DNA of 64,000 nucleotides from JAJFUI01 sp963754135 (GTDB lineage: Bacteria > Planctomycetota > Planctomycetia > Pirellulales > Thermoguttaceae): the NCBI GenBank assembly GCA_963754135.1, contig CAVWEY010000001.1, forward strand, positions 434,001 through 498,000, in the 5' to 3' direction. This document shows positions 29,958 to 43,800 of this stretch, piece after piece. Both the position numbers and the translations under genes were made by a program. The stretch's first letter is position 1. Every line of letters begins with the position of its first letter. The notes beneath the pieces are model-generated. The model was not told where the DNA came from. It searched no databases and was given only the letters and a program-made list of their open reading frames with translations.

Positions 29958-30768
29958 ATGAACGAAGAACATGCCCCTCAGACTGTCAGCGCCCCTGAGG
30001 TGAAGGCATCCTCAGACGCCGAGGAACTTTCCCCGCTCGGCGTTTACCGGGAGGGCATGAACTGGAATCCCGTGGAGAAAGTCATCTTCGAGCGGCGCAG
30101 CATCCGCGCCTTCAAGAAGGAGCCCCTGCCACGGGGCGTAATCCGGCGCATCCTGGAGGCGGGGCGATTTGCTCCTTCGGCCGGGAATTCCCAGCCCTGG
30201 CGGTTCATCGTGATCAACAGCCCCGAGATCATCGCGGAAATGGAGCGGGACGCCCTGCGGTCCGTGGCGCAGGCTCATGTGGGTGCTCGATTATTCCAGA
30301 AGCCCGTTGCGGCGGGTTTTTCTCCGGCCGTTCACCAAGTTCTGGGCCCGGATTCTCCACAAGATCCTGCACCCGGTGCCGTTCGCCGCCATGATGCAGA
30401 TGGCCAAGGGAGAACTGGGCACTTTCTTTGAGGCGCCCTGCCTCATCCTGCTGTTGGAGGACACGCGGGGCGCGGCCGACACCGCGCTGGGGGCCGGGAT
30501 TGCGGGCCAGAACATGGTGCTGGCTGCCCACAGCCTGGGCGTGGGTTCGTGCTGGATCGGGTTTGTCCGGCTGCTGATGTGGAGTTGGTCCTGGCCGCGC
30601 TACAAGCGGCTCTTGGGAATCAAGTATCCATATAGGCTCAAGGAGGCCATCGCTCTCGGGTATCCCAGGGACAAGCGTTTCCGCCCTGCCGTGCGCGAAG
30701 TCCTGGAGATTCCTTGGTACGAGGGGAAGCTGACCGACAAGCCACGAATCGAGATGCAGGGAGAATAG
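29958..30768 (+). CDS. Nitroreductase-family flavoprotein, one frameshift
   Basis: About 270 residues. The first frame holds VIFERRSIRAFKKEPLPRGV and ILEAGRFAPSAGNSQPWRFI, the FMN-binding signature. After a break at ~30268, restored by one CG (SVARRLMWVLDYSRS), it continues with FFEAPCLILLLEDTRGAADT, GIAGQNMVLAAHSLGVGSCW and a C-terminal EIPWYEGKLTDKPR. It is the first gene of an operon with the ferredoxin-aconitase X fusion 4 bp downstream. Several nitroreductase-fold proteins work with ferredoxins; the partner suggests a redox role on a shared substrate, which is inference. Confidence 0.82.
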
Positions 30769-30772
30769 CCCG

Positions 30773-32407
30773 ATGCAATACTTCAGTCCGTGGCGGCGAT
30801 GGACCATGCCGAATTACTTCGACGCCCGCCAAATCCAGACCGGAAAGATCGAAGTCGACGCGATCAGGTGCACCGCGTGCGGGACGTGTGCGCGCTGTTG
30901 TCCGGTGGGCTCCATCATTGTTCCAAAAGCGTCGCAGCGGGAAAGGGAACCCACCCACGTGCTGGAAGCCGGACCGGATCTCTTCATGTGCTTCGCCTGC
31001 TCCAACTGCGTCACGGTCTGTCCGGAGGATGCGATCACCCTGTCCCGGCGCTACACGGCCCATTTCTATTTCAACCGGCTTTTCCGGAACGTCGGACATG
31101 ACGCCGCCCAGAAAGTATTGACGATCCGTACTTTTATGTACCAGGCACTCGAGGGAACGATCGACACCATCACACGCCACGGCGCCGTGGTCGTTGGGAA
31201 TGGCGGGCAGAACACGGGCATCAAACGTGCGGGCCGGGCCGGAAGGCCGAAGCTCGATCCGGAGCAGGAGAGCATCCTGCACGGGGATTCCGGTGAAGCG
31301 ATGGCGCTGGCGATGAAGACTCTGGTACGTTACGGAGAAGCTTGCGGCGCCCGGAAGCTGGTCTCCATTAAGAGCGCTCATCTGGCGGGATCGTTCGGGA
31401 TTGTTCTCTTCGAGGCGTACTACCGCATTTTGGAACGGCTGGTAGCTGACGGCCTCCGCGTGGCCGTGCCCACGACCACCAACCCTGCGCCGGGGGTCTG
31501 CTGCGGTCTGCTGAACTGGATCGTCTTTTTCAAGCAACGGCGGCTGGAGCGGGCACTGAAATCGCTGGGGGTCACGCTCTCGAATTCCTGTGTGTGCTAC
31601 GACGGAGTCAATGTCCCGTCCTTCGGCGATCGGCTTGCGTGGTCGGAGTCATCCGCCGTTCAGTATGCGAACTCGGTCCTCGGCGCGCGCACTAACCGGA
31701 ACTCGATCCTGATCGACATCTGTTCGGCCGTTACCGGTTTCACGCCGGAGTTCGGCTATCTCCTCGATGAACAGCGCCGGGGGCAGGTTTTCGTAAAGCT
31801 GGAGATCGAGCGGATGGACGCGAGCGCTCTGGGGTTCTTCGTGGGACGACGGCTCGTCAACCGCATTCCCGTTTTCGAGCACTACGATTTTAGTCGGGCG
31901 GAACTCAAGAATCTGGGTGGCGCACTTGCAACGTCGTCGGCCATCGACATGTTTCACGTGGAAGGACTAACGCCCGAGGCGCCGGACCTGAGGACCGCTT
32001 TTGGAGGTGAGCCGGTCGAAACGCTGACCATCACCCAGGCGGATCTGGACTCGCTTCGCGGCAAGGATGGACCGCGTGCCCGGGACATCGTCGTGTTCGG
32101 CTGTCCCCAGATGACATTGGAGGAAGCGGTGGATCTTTCCCAGCGGTTCGCGGGCGCCCGGGTGCGGTGTCCCACCTGGTTCTGCCTCAGCCCTTACGCG
32201 GCCGAGCAATTTGAACGGACGGACGCGTACCAGACGGTCCGCAAGGCCGGTGTGAAAGTGCATACCTGCTGTCCCCTCGCGGCTCTCTCCGTGCACTTCG
32301 ACGGCAAGCGGGTCCTCACGCCTTCCATGAAGCTGGGCTACTATCTGGACAGCGGGGAATACGGCAACCTGGACGATTGCCTGAGCGTTTGCGGAGTGAA
32401 ATCATGA
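30773..32407 (+). CDS. Ferredoxin-aconitase X large-subunit fusion
   Basis: 544 residues. Residues ~30-100 form a two-cluster ferredoxin: CTACGTCARCCP and CFACSNCVTVCP. After a linker the rest matches the aconitase X catalytic subunit (DUF521): LVSIKSAHLAGSFG, VAVPTTTNPAPG, LGVTLSNSCVCY, RLAWSESSAVQYANSVLGAR and IVVFGCPQMTLEEAVDLS. Aconitase X enzymes are Fe-S dehydratases acting on hydroxyprolines or phosphomevalonate. The N-terminal 2x[4Fe-4S] domain is an unusual addition. The TGA overlaps the next ATG (ATGA). An alternative start at the Met of MPNYFDARQIQ is possible. Confidence 0.82.
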   Translation: MQYFSPWRRWTMPNYFDARQIQTGKIEVDAIRCTACGTCARCCPVGSIIVPKASQREREPTHVLEAGPDLFMCFACSNCVTVCPEDAITLSRRYTAHFYFNRLFRNVGHDAAQKVLTIRTFMYQALEGTIDTITRHGAVVVGNGGQNTGIKRAGRAGRPKLDPEQESILHGDSGEAMALAMKTLVRYGEACGARKLVSIKSAHLAGSFGIVLFEAYYRILERLVADGLRVAVPTTTNPAPGVCCGLLNWIVFFKQRRLERALKSLGVTLSNSCVCYDGVNVPSFGDRLAWSESSAVQYANSVLGARTNRNSILIDICSAVTGFTPEFGYLLDEQRRGQVFVKLEIERMDASALGFFVGRRLVNRIPVFEHYDFSRAELKNLGGALATSSAIDMFHVEGLTPEAPDLRTAFGGEPVETLTITQADLDSLRGKDGPRARDIVVFGCPQMTLEEAVDLSQRFAGARVRCPTWFCLSPYAAEQFERTDAYQTVRKAGVKVHTCCPLAALSVHFDGKRVLTPSMKLGYYLDSGEYGNLDDCLSVCGVKS

Positions 32408-32880
32408 CGATTTTCCAAGGACGCGGAATCACCCGGGGAAGCGCCACCGGAAAGGCTCTCGTGACGAGGATGCCGTTGAATCTCACCGCCGCCCATACCA
32501 AGTTCCACAATCTGCTCCACCGCGGCCAGATCAGGGACCGCCACCACGAGCTTTTCCGGGAACGGGTGGAGGGAAAGGTCCTCATTTTCCCGCACTGCGT
32601 AGGATCCACCTTCGCCGGCGTTATCCTGCTAGAGTTGATCTACAGGAACGCTTCCCCTCTGGCCATTGTCGTCGGGGAGGCCGATTCGCTGCCGGTTTCC
32701 GGCGTGACGCTGGCGGACGTGTGGCTTGACCGTGCCATTCCGATGGTGGAATGCCGGGACCCCGGTCTGTTCGACCATATCCGGACCGACGATTGCGTCA
32801 CGGTCGATGCGGATACGGGGAAGATCGTGGTGGGGTGGTCATCTCCGTTTGCACTACCGGCAAGTCGTCGGGCTGGGTAA
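32404..32880 (+). CDS. Aconitase X small (swivel) subunit, DUF126
   Basis: 158 residues starting MTIFQGRGITRGSATGKALV. The swivel-domain signature is clear: VEGKVLIFPHCVGSTFAGVI, RNASPLAIVVGEAD, SGVTLADVWLDRAIPMV and a final DCVTVDADTGKIVV. It pairs with the preceding large subunit through a four-base overlap, so the two should form one dehydratase. The last ~12 residues after VGW look non-native and may reflect a frame change. Confidence 0.85.
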   Translation: MTIFQGRGITRGSATGKALVTRMPLNLTAAHTKFHNLLHRGQIRDRHHELFRERVEGKVLIFPHCVGSTFAGVILLELIYRNASPLAIVVGEADSLPVSGVTLADVWLDRAIPMVECRDPGLFDHIRTDDCVTVDADTGKIVVGWSSPFALPASRRAG

Positions 32881-33626
32881 GGGGAGTGCTCGGCGACAGT
32901 TACATTTCCGCTCTAGCGGCAATTAGATGTCCGGTGGCGTCCTTGGTGCGAAAGTGGGGCAGGAATCGGCGTCCGAAGCCGGCGCTCCGGCGACCGATTT
33001 CTGCGCGTTCTCGGCCGTCTCCAAATGGTAACTGCGGTCCGGATCGGGCGATCCCGTACGTCGTTGGGGCAAGTAATGCTTACCATACCGCTCAGAACGA
33101 TTTATACACACTTGCCGCAAGCACACAGTGATCCGACATTGGCCAACTCCGGGACCTCGTCCATCTTAACCAATTGCTAGCTGGGAGAGGACTGTTCGGC
33201 CGCCAGCCCGTGCTCTAAGCGGGCTGAGGACCCGTTGATTGCGGCTTGCAGCGGACGTTCTCGATCGACGTCGCGGCGCGCCCTGGCCGCGTTAAAGCAG
33301 GCGGCAAGCTTCTCGCGTTCCGAAAATCGTTCAGAATTCAGGACGCTCCAAAAGCCATTCTGGGGATGGCCCTCCCGTCGGGCCTTCCTCCGAAAAAGGT
33401 GTGGCTTCTCGGGACACCGAGTGCCGTGTCAAGAATGGGTGGTTTGTTGGAACTCCGAAGATACGGTTGGGTTGATGGGACGGCGGCACTTCGGTCGGTA
33501 TCGGCGGCGGAAGTTGCTGCCGCCGACTGAACAATGCGATTCTACTCCGGAAAATGCCTGGGATCAAATCTCCCAACCCTTGATGCGGAACGAGAACGGA
33601 ATTATTCGTAGAGACAGGTATTTCTC
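32881..33626. other. Intergenic region, no gene seen
   Basis: About 745 bp between the aconitase X operon and the converging zinc-ribbon gene. Short open frames on both strands have no recognisable domain or ribosome binding site. Probably degraded sequence at the right edge of the accessory patch. Confidence 0.5.
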
Positions 33627-34660
33627 TCAGTTGCCCGCCTGGGCGTTGCACTTGGGGCACAGCGGTTCCACGGTCTCGTTGGTGAAGGCCACGGCGAAGG
33701 CGCCGTCGCCACAACCGCTGCAACAGAGTGGCTCGAACTGCTTCAGAAGCGGGTTCCAGTAAACCGTGTGGATCTTGTGCGCCTGCTTGCGAAACACCGA
33801 CAAGTCCACCGCCAACACGGGCACTTCCATGCGGACCAGAACCACGGGTCGAAGGGTTGCCTCCATCGCGTACCGCTCGTCCAACTCACCGAGCTTGCGT
33901 CGCAGCTCCAGGTCAACGGTCCGTTTCGTGGCCTCGATCTTCTCCGGATCGGACTGGGCATGGCCGCGAGCCTTTCTCTTGTCGGACTCGCGCAGCAAGG
34001 CGTGATAATAGTCGTGGAGCCGTTTGCGGTCTCGCTGGAGTCGAGCATCCATCCGATCGAGGAAGGACGCGGCCCGATGCAGCAAACGCCGCCGCGCCAC
34101 GCTTGCCGCTCGCTCGTAGCTCAAAGGGGTTGCACTCCCCTGCCTGGGCTGCGGCTCGATCTCCCACAACCCCAGAGGATCGGGAATCTGGACTTCGATG
34201 CCCGAGGCCACGTTGAGCGAAAAGCTGAAACACGTCTCCCACCGGTCCTCCGAGTTGAGCGCGCCGTGAAACCACCACGTATGGTATTCGACGGCGGTTT
34301 GCCGGGCTTCCCGCAGTTTCACCTTGACATTGAGCCATGTAAATGCCCGGCCAATCCCTTCATCCAAATCCTTGCGCTTTAAGTAGGGATCGCGGACGCG
34401 GAAGGTGCCGATCCGCGGTTCGGCTTCGAGCAGCCGCCCAGCCCATTCCAGAAAATCGCCCGTCAAATTGACGGAAAGCCCGTTGCCGACCGTTTCACAC
34501 GCCAGGGGGACGACGTCGCCGGCCGTGCCCGCGGCGGCGACCACCTCCGGCGGCAGCAGCGCGGCTCCTTCCCGGTCGGCCGCCGGCCACTCGACCACCG
34601 CCCCGCGGCGTTCCAAGAGCGTCGTGGCGAAGGCGTGCAATTGTTCGTGGACCGCGACGC

Positions 34661-34664
<4 letters not shown>
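33627..34664 (-). CDS. Uncharacterised zinc-ribbon protein partnered with an SNF2-type ATPase
   Basis: 345 residues. It has a long central helical region rich in Arg/Lys/Glu (YHALLRESDKRKARGHAQSD, LRRKLGELDERYAME), a beta-rich part (RPVVLVRMEVPVLAVDLSVF) and a C-terminal zinc ribbon: CCSGCG ... LCPKCNAQ. The start ATG overlaps the stop of the SNF2-type gene (ATGA), so the two are translationally coupled. I do not recognise a named family. Context suggests a DNA/RNA-binding or targeting subunit of the ATPase. Confidence 0.75.
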
Positions 34665-36856
<2,192 letters not shown>

Positions 36857-36860
<4 letters not shown>

Positions 36861-39800
36861 TTCCGAGTCGGTCGTATGTCGGGCAAATTCCAGACCATGA
36901 TCCGACCGTCGCTCTCGGCAATGGCCAGGCGACGCTCATCGGGCGAAAACTGCACCTGCTCGACCTCGCCCCAGCAACTCCACGACGGAAAGGCGAGGAG
37001 CGTCCGCCCGGTCGCCACGTCATGGGCGTGGACCAGCCCGTACTTCTCGGTGTCCCATCTGGCCGATTGCTGTCCCTCGAGAAACATCTCGCCGCTGGTG
37101 ACCGCGGCGTAGCGGTTGCCTTTCGGACTGAACGCCAGCCAGCAGCCGTGCAGATGCCGGAAGATCCGGGCATTCAGGAATTTTAGCGTCTGGCGGTCGA
37201 AGATTTGCGGGCCGATGGCGAAGTATGTGCCGCCGGGGACCAGCGTGAAAGCGCCCTCGTGCGACCAGTGTTCGCGCGGCAACTCGCCCAGCCGCATCTT
37301 CTTCATCGTGGTCAGTTCGAGTACGTCCACGGGCAGACTCCGAATGGGTCGCCGGTCGCCGCCCAAGTGCGTTACGAACCAGAGAGTCTTATGGTCCTCG
37401 CCGAGCCGGCACGCAGAGAAATCGAACTCGTTTTCCAGGGCCCTGCGGTCCATCGCACGCTCCTCCAGGAGCCGGCCCTCCGGAATGCTAATGCGCCGCC
37501 AGCGTTCCTTGTCGAGGCAGACGACCTGGCGGTCGCCGATCCAGAACACCAGGGCGTCAAGCGAGAGGGCGAACTGGCCGACAGCCTTGCCGCTCTCCAG
37601 GTCGAGCACCTTCAGTTGGCTCGGCGGCGACCTCTGATCAGCATCAGGTCGGCTCGGAACGCCCTGCGAAAGGAAATACCAATCGACGTCGCCGTCGCCC
37701 GCAGCCGGCGAGCAGACCACGTACCGGCCGTCGGGACCGCAAATCCGTTGGTACGCCAATCCTGGCGGCGGCGCGGTCCGCCCGAGCATCCTCATCGTCG
37801 CGGCGTCCCACGTGCAGATCTGCTGGTCGGTCCCGAGCGAGCGGAGCGTCCGGCCATCGGCCGAGAATTGAAGTTGCAGCACACTGCCGCCGTGCCCCGC
37901 GTAGGGGAATGATTCCTGCCAGTTGTGGGCGTGGAACCACCGCGGCACGGAACTCGCAAAGACCACCTGGCGGTCGTGGTCGAAAAAAGCCGGTTCGCCA
38001 CACCAGCCGAAATCGAATTGTTGGGCGAGTTGGAGATCGGGAAAGGAGAAAACCCGGCCGCTTTGCCGGCAAGAGACCGTCAGCCATTTCTGGCCAGGCG
38101 AAATCGCCGCAACCGGTGGCAAGGGCAAACCGAATCCCGAGCCGCGCCACTCCGCAAGACCGGATGCCTCCGGAACGCGGATCTCCTTCAGCAGCGCGAG
38201 GTTGGGCAGCGAGTAAAGCCGGAGGCTGTCACGCGTCGTCTGCACGAGCAGATGGTTTCCCGCGGGGGCCACAATCAGTTCCTCGACACGCCCCTTGGCC
38301 TGGATTGAAGCCGTCACTTTCAACTGCTCGGCGAGGCTGCGCACACGCACGATTGCGGGCACCGTCCCGGACGCCGACCCTGTCAATCGCGCCTGCCGAG
38401 GGTGTTTCGGTTCCTGCTCCTCGACAGTCACAAGGAGCTTCTCGTCCGGTGTGAACTCCGCTCGGAGCAGCCGGCCGGTAATTTCCGTCGTCTCCCGCCG
38501 GCTGGCCTCGCCGTCCAACGGCTGCATCGCCCAGCGGTCCTGTTTCTGATAGACCAGCAGCTTGCTCTTCGGCGCCAGCGCGAAATAGAGCGAATCGTCG
38601 TGGCTGCCGGGCAAGTCAATTGACTCGGAAACCATGCCCGTCGCCGTGTCGCAGACGCACAACGAGGCAGCCGGGGCTTCCCCGTAGGCCACCAACCGGG
38701 CGCCGTCGGCTGTCAGGGCCATCTTTCGCAGGGTATCGTCGAATCCGCTGTACTGCTTATTGATCCTGCCGGTCGCCGCGTCCACGCGAACCACGTCCAG
38801 GCCCCCGAGATACAGCAGCTTGTCGTCGGAGGAGAACGCCATGCTGTCGACCGGGTGCTCCAAGTCGATCATCCATCGGAGCGAGCGGTCGGCCGTGTTC
38901 CATAGCCCTACCCGGCTCCAGCCAACCCAGTCGGCAATGACCAGGCTTCGGCCGTCATGGGACGCGAGATGGGCATACACGCCCCCCAAACCACCATGCG
39001 GACGCCAGGGCACGGGCGCAGAGCAGGCCAGATGGGCATCCTTCATCCGGGCGAAGGCCTCGCTCAGCTCCAGGCTGTCCTCGACGCGGCACTTGTCCAG
39101 CGCAAGTTGCAATTCGTCCGTCCATCGCCCTGTGGCCGCGTTGCGCATCTCGACCAGCCGCGCCCATCGCGCCGCACCACATCCCCTTGAGACATTGTCG
39201 CCAGCATCCAGGCCAGGGCGTGGTTCCGGCTGTATTCTTGGCAGTAGTCGTCGATTGTCAGGTCACGGACGAACCAGCCGTGGCCGCCGGGGCGATGCGG
39301 TGGGACGGGCGCCGGCTCGGCGGGTGTCGTGGCAACGTGTGCTAGGAACTTCTCGACGAGCCGACCCACGTCGCCGTCGGGCGTCCCCTGGCCGATCTCG
39401 CCGAGCACCTTGATCGCGTAGCGGAGCCGGCCGTAGCGGTCGGGCGGCCCGTCCGCCTGGCGGAACCACTCGTCTTGAATGGCGGCCCGCAACACCGGGC
39501 GCACGGCTTGGCAGTTGCGGAGCAACATGTGCTCGCCCAGCAGCACGCCGGGACTCACCAGCGGCCGCCATACCAGGTGGTCGCGCCGCGGCGCGGCCCC
39601 CAGCAGTTTGATGGCCTCGGGAATGCTGCCGCGGAAAATGACCTCCCGGGCGGGCGGCGTCCGCCAATGAGGGTCGGCTTCCGTCAGCGGATAATCGCCG
39701 CGGCGTCTCAGGGCCGCCAGGACGTCTCCCTCCCGGGCGACGGCAATCCGGCCGATGATGGCCCAATCGCGGTGCTGGGCGTCTTCCTCCGGGTGCAGCA

Positions 39801-40488
39801 CGCGGCTCAGTTTCGTCTCACCCACGAAGTAAATCATCGGCGATCCGGCAATGCGAGGGGTGTAGTCGCCGTCGGAGCGGACGAGGTTGTCTTGGGCCGA
39901 CTGGAGCCGGACGCTCTCGCCGGCCTGCCACGGGCCGCCAGAGAGCACCCGCTCGACGTGGACCTTGTGCCGTCCCTCCCGTAGGTTCACGGAGAGTTCC
40001 TTCCCCACGAAGACGCATGCGGCTGAGAGTGCGAAGTAGTCCAGCCGCGCCGCCGCCAGGGCCGTGTGTGTGTGCTCCTCCTCGATGCTGGCGGCGTACT
40101 TCATCGCGTAGGGCGGGTTCCTTGGCCGAAAGCTCGAAGTGAGCACGAATATCTGCCGGCCCGGTTTGATCTCCACGTCTGCCAGGATCGTCACCGACTT
40201 TTCCGCCAGGCCCCCATACAGGACTTTCTCGACTTGAACCTCCGCCTGCTGCTTGTCGGCGCCGATCGGCTTGGCTGTGCCGACGACGACCAACTCGACC
40301 GGCCGCTTGGCTTCATGCCCGGCGTCGATCGGGTCGTCGTTATCTGACTCCAGACGCCCGATCAAGCCGTTTTCCTCTTGGTCGATGGCCGGGCAGATTA
40401 CCGGCAGACGGTCCGGCGAGGGTGGATTACCGGCCGCGAACAAAATGGCACCAGTACCGAGCCCGATAAACAAGGGCAGAAGTGACAT
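36857..40488 (-). CDS. Exported WD40-type beta-propeller protein, probable frameshift
   Basis: From ATG 40488 (AGAGGAG upstream) the protein starts MSLLPLFIGLGTGAILFAAG, a signal peptide. About 440 residues without known domain follow (VELVVVGTAKPIGADKQQAE, HPHWRT-like and HEAT-like stretches). A break near 39170 joins to EMRNAATGRWTDELQLAL and ~750 residues of WD40/propeller blades such as DSMAFSSDDKLLYLGGLDVV, LRSLGTDQQICTWDAATMRM and RLAIAESDGRIMVWNLPD. Whether this is one protein or two overlapping genes is uncertain. It overlaps the ATPase gene by four bases. Role unknown; it may be a large scaffold. Confidence 0.65.
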
Positions 40489-40812
40489 TGGAAAAGCTCC
40501 TCTGCCGAGAATCGCCGGCCGCAGAAAGTCGCCAAACCAAACGGGTGACCACAATGTCCAGAGAAAGCCAGCAGCAGGATACAGCGTACTCTTCTCAATC
40601 TAACGCGCAGACTAGACGTGTCAAGAATCCTTCCGTTGATCGGCCTGTGTCACCTACGACGAGTTGATGGCACAACATTCTCCACTGACCAAGCTCGTCG
40701 CTGTCCGGAACCCGACGAGCCGCGCGCCGACTGTGCATTGGCGTTTAACCATCACCCGGTGTCCACTGTGTCAAGAACAGGGTCTACAGTTGAGACGTCT
40801 CAAAAACGGCCA
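40489..40812. other. Intergenic region, nothing recognised
   Basis: About 320 bp between the end of the giant membrane-protein cluster and the WD40-type gene, which point the same way. It must hold the promoter of the WD40-ATPase-zinc-ribbon operon, but I see no convincing -35/-10 pair. Confidence 0.4.
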
Positions 40813-43800
40813 TCATGAAACGCAGGCATTCTTGTTCCTCAACCAACGACGGGCCCGGCGGGACATCCGTTCCCAAAATCGCTGCCACGACATCGCAGCC
40901 TTCATTGGAACGTCACCAGTGTCGAATGCAGACGGCCGGAGTATTACGAAGTCCCTTGTTTGACAGTCGCCGTTTCGGGGCCGGTCGTCTGTCGCTTTCG
41001 CACGCGGGCCGTTACGCGCACACAATGCCGTCGCTAGCAGGAGCAACCCGACCGCCCCTGCTGGCAGCAGGAACAACCATGCCGTGCCCACGATCGCGGC
41101 TAACCACGGCCAATGGCGGCGCGCTAGTGCGAGGGCGTCGGGGCGCCTCAGACCTTGGATGACCGTGGCGGCCAGCGCCAGGCATAGGCCGGCCCAAATG
41201 ACGGCCGATAGTCCCCGTCCCAGATTCTCATGGCGGGCGCGAAGGACCAATCGCGGTTCGCCGTGAAGTTTGCGGAAATGGTACGCGATCCCCACGGGAG
41301 CGACGTCCAAATCCAGAGACAATCGGCCGGCCCTGGCCGCAGCCGCAGTCTCCGGCCTTCTTTCCGGCGCCTCCGAAGGTTCTTGCGGCACGGCTTCCCT
41401 GGGGTGGCCGGGTTCTTTTTCTCTCTGCCCGAACACCTGAAGCCTTTCGAGCTGCTCGGCGGCTTGCTTGCGCAACTCTCCTCGTGGTTGCTCTGGGGGG
41501 CCAATGCCTTGATCCCGCGGCTTCTTCGCCAGGGCGCCCTTGCCGCCAGCGGTCACATCCAGTTCGGGAAGCTTCTCAAAGTCGCGATACAGATCGGCGC
41601 GGCCGTGGACTGCGTCCGACTCTCGCCGCGGTTGTTCTTGGAAGTAGAAGGGCGTCCCGCTCTCGGCTCGCTTGGCGGCGGTCTTCAACTCCTCTAATCG
41701 CCCGATCTCTGCTTGAATCTGTTGAGCCTGCTGTTGAACTTCTGCGGCGTTGCTGGCGTCGTATCGAGCGCTTTGCTGAGAATAGTTGCGGAGGGTCTCG
41801 CCGACTTGCTGGAGGTTGTATCGGGCTTTTTCTGCGCGGCCGACTTGCCTTTGTATCCGGCCACTTGCACCACCTGCCGCAGTTCATCCAGGAACGACAG
41901 CTTGCGTTCCTCTTGCTGATACGCGGCTACGACCTCATCCAGGTTGCTCTCGCCATCGACCAGAGTGACTGTGTATTCGCGCGGCATAAAGACCGTCCAA
42001 AGCGTGCGTGACACGGGGACCTCGCTGAGGATCCGGGGAGCCAACGGCCGAACTTGCGTCCAGCGGTGCAGAGGCCCTCCCAAATGGCCCGAGTAGATCA
42101 CGACGACCTTGGACGCAAAGTCGCCGAGCGAGGTCTTCAGCAGCGGCAACAACGTGACGGACCGGTTCTGGCGGCGGGTTTTCGCCGGATGCACGGGCTG
42201 GCCCGATACTTGGACCGACCATACCTCGGCCTCCGGCGGCAACTCCAAGTCGAGAAACTGCAATGTGAAATTGCGGATGTTGTAGACGGCAGAAGCGCGA
42301 TAGCGGCCGTCAGCATGAATGACCGTAGTCAAGTCGCACAGGCTGATGGTCGCCGTCAGGCCGGTCTCCTGCTGACGCACGCGACGCTGCCACGCCAGAG
42401 CCGCGTCGGCGTCAGCAATTCGGTAGGCCGCGACGGCTTGCCGGCGTATGCTGTCCGCTAAGCCCGCCGGCACCGCGGTGATCGGGATCGGAGTGGCGCC
42501 CTTGGTCATCGTCTCCACGACCTCATCCGCGGTCGCGTTCTCCAACACAACGTGGCTTCGCAACCGTTCCACCTCCAGCGGCCGGATGATGGCCGCCGGC
42601 ACGCTGCCATCGTCCGGCAGCGGCAGCGTCTGACTCAGGTGCAGACAATAGGTTCCCCGCACCGGCTGCTGCAACTCGATTTCCCAGATGCGCCGATCGT
42701 CGGTCAGCCGCGAGCGGACTTGCCGGATTTGCTCGCCCCGCAGTTCGACGTCCTCGCCCAGCCACTGCGGGGTCGCTATCAGCAATCGCGACCGCCCCGC
42801 TTGCCGAATCTCGAAATCCACTTTGCCGATATAAGCCACTGCGCCTTCGCGCACGCTGACTACTGTGGTGACCTCGGCGCTGTGCGCGAGGCAGCGGAGG
42901 ACAGCCGCAGACGCAGGTCTCTTCGGGGGCGAATCATACTGAAAAGCGTAGTGGATCAGCCGGTTGTCAGCCGACCACAGCGCACCCTGCAGCGCGGCCG
43001 GATCGATGGGCCGAGCACCGCTAGGATCGCTCAGCACGGCTTGCAGATCATCGTCCAGATAGATTGCCAGTTGGCCGCGTGGGCCTGAGCTACTTCCACA
43101 ATGGCGCCGGGCACGGTAAACTCCGCTTGACCGGGGTCACGCACCAGCGTGCCGCAGATCGCCAAGTCCAGTTTCCCAATGGCCGGTTCGCTCAGCTCCA
43201 CCTTCAACCGCTGGCCCTGGCCGTCGCGGTCGACAAACCAGTCGGCGCCCGGTGGAACGCGAACCTGGGACACTCTCAGCAAGGCCGGCAAGCGTATCCC
43301 GAGCGATAAGATCGGGGCACCGGTGACCTGTGCGCGCAACAGGCTCCGGAAGGCGACCTGGCGCGCAGTCACTGCCACGGCGGTGCTATCGGACACTTCC
43401 ACCCGCGGCCGATGGCGCTCCACCTGGAGTTGCAGTCGCCAGGGCCGTGAGGTGTACCGGTACGCCCACAACAAGGCGCAGCCATCACTGGGTTCCCGCG
43501 GCAGATCCAATCCCGTGCGGTCGATCTGGTCGATGCCGTCCATCTTGTCGACGCGCGTGCGGAAATGGTCCGAGCAACCGATTGCGACTCGGCCGGTTTC
43601 ACGCACAACCCCCAGCGGCTCAAGGGCATGAATGTCGATGGCCCCCGTCACTCGACGATCGCGCCGGAAAGATCGTATGTCCAGCTCCGTGCCGCCGGTC
43701 AGTTCCGCCTTCAGCGAGACCACCAACTGCTGTGCTTCTGGATGAGGGCCGGCAGCGGGCTCGGTTTCGATCGACCAATCCGCCACTTCAGCGCCGTGGA

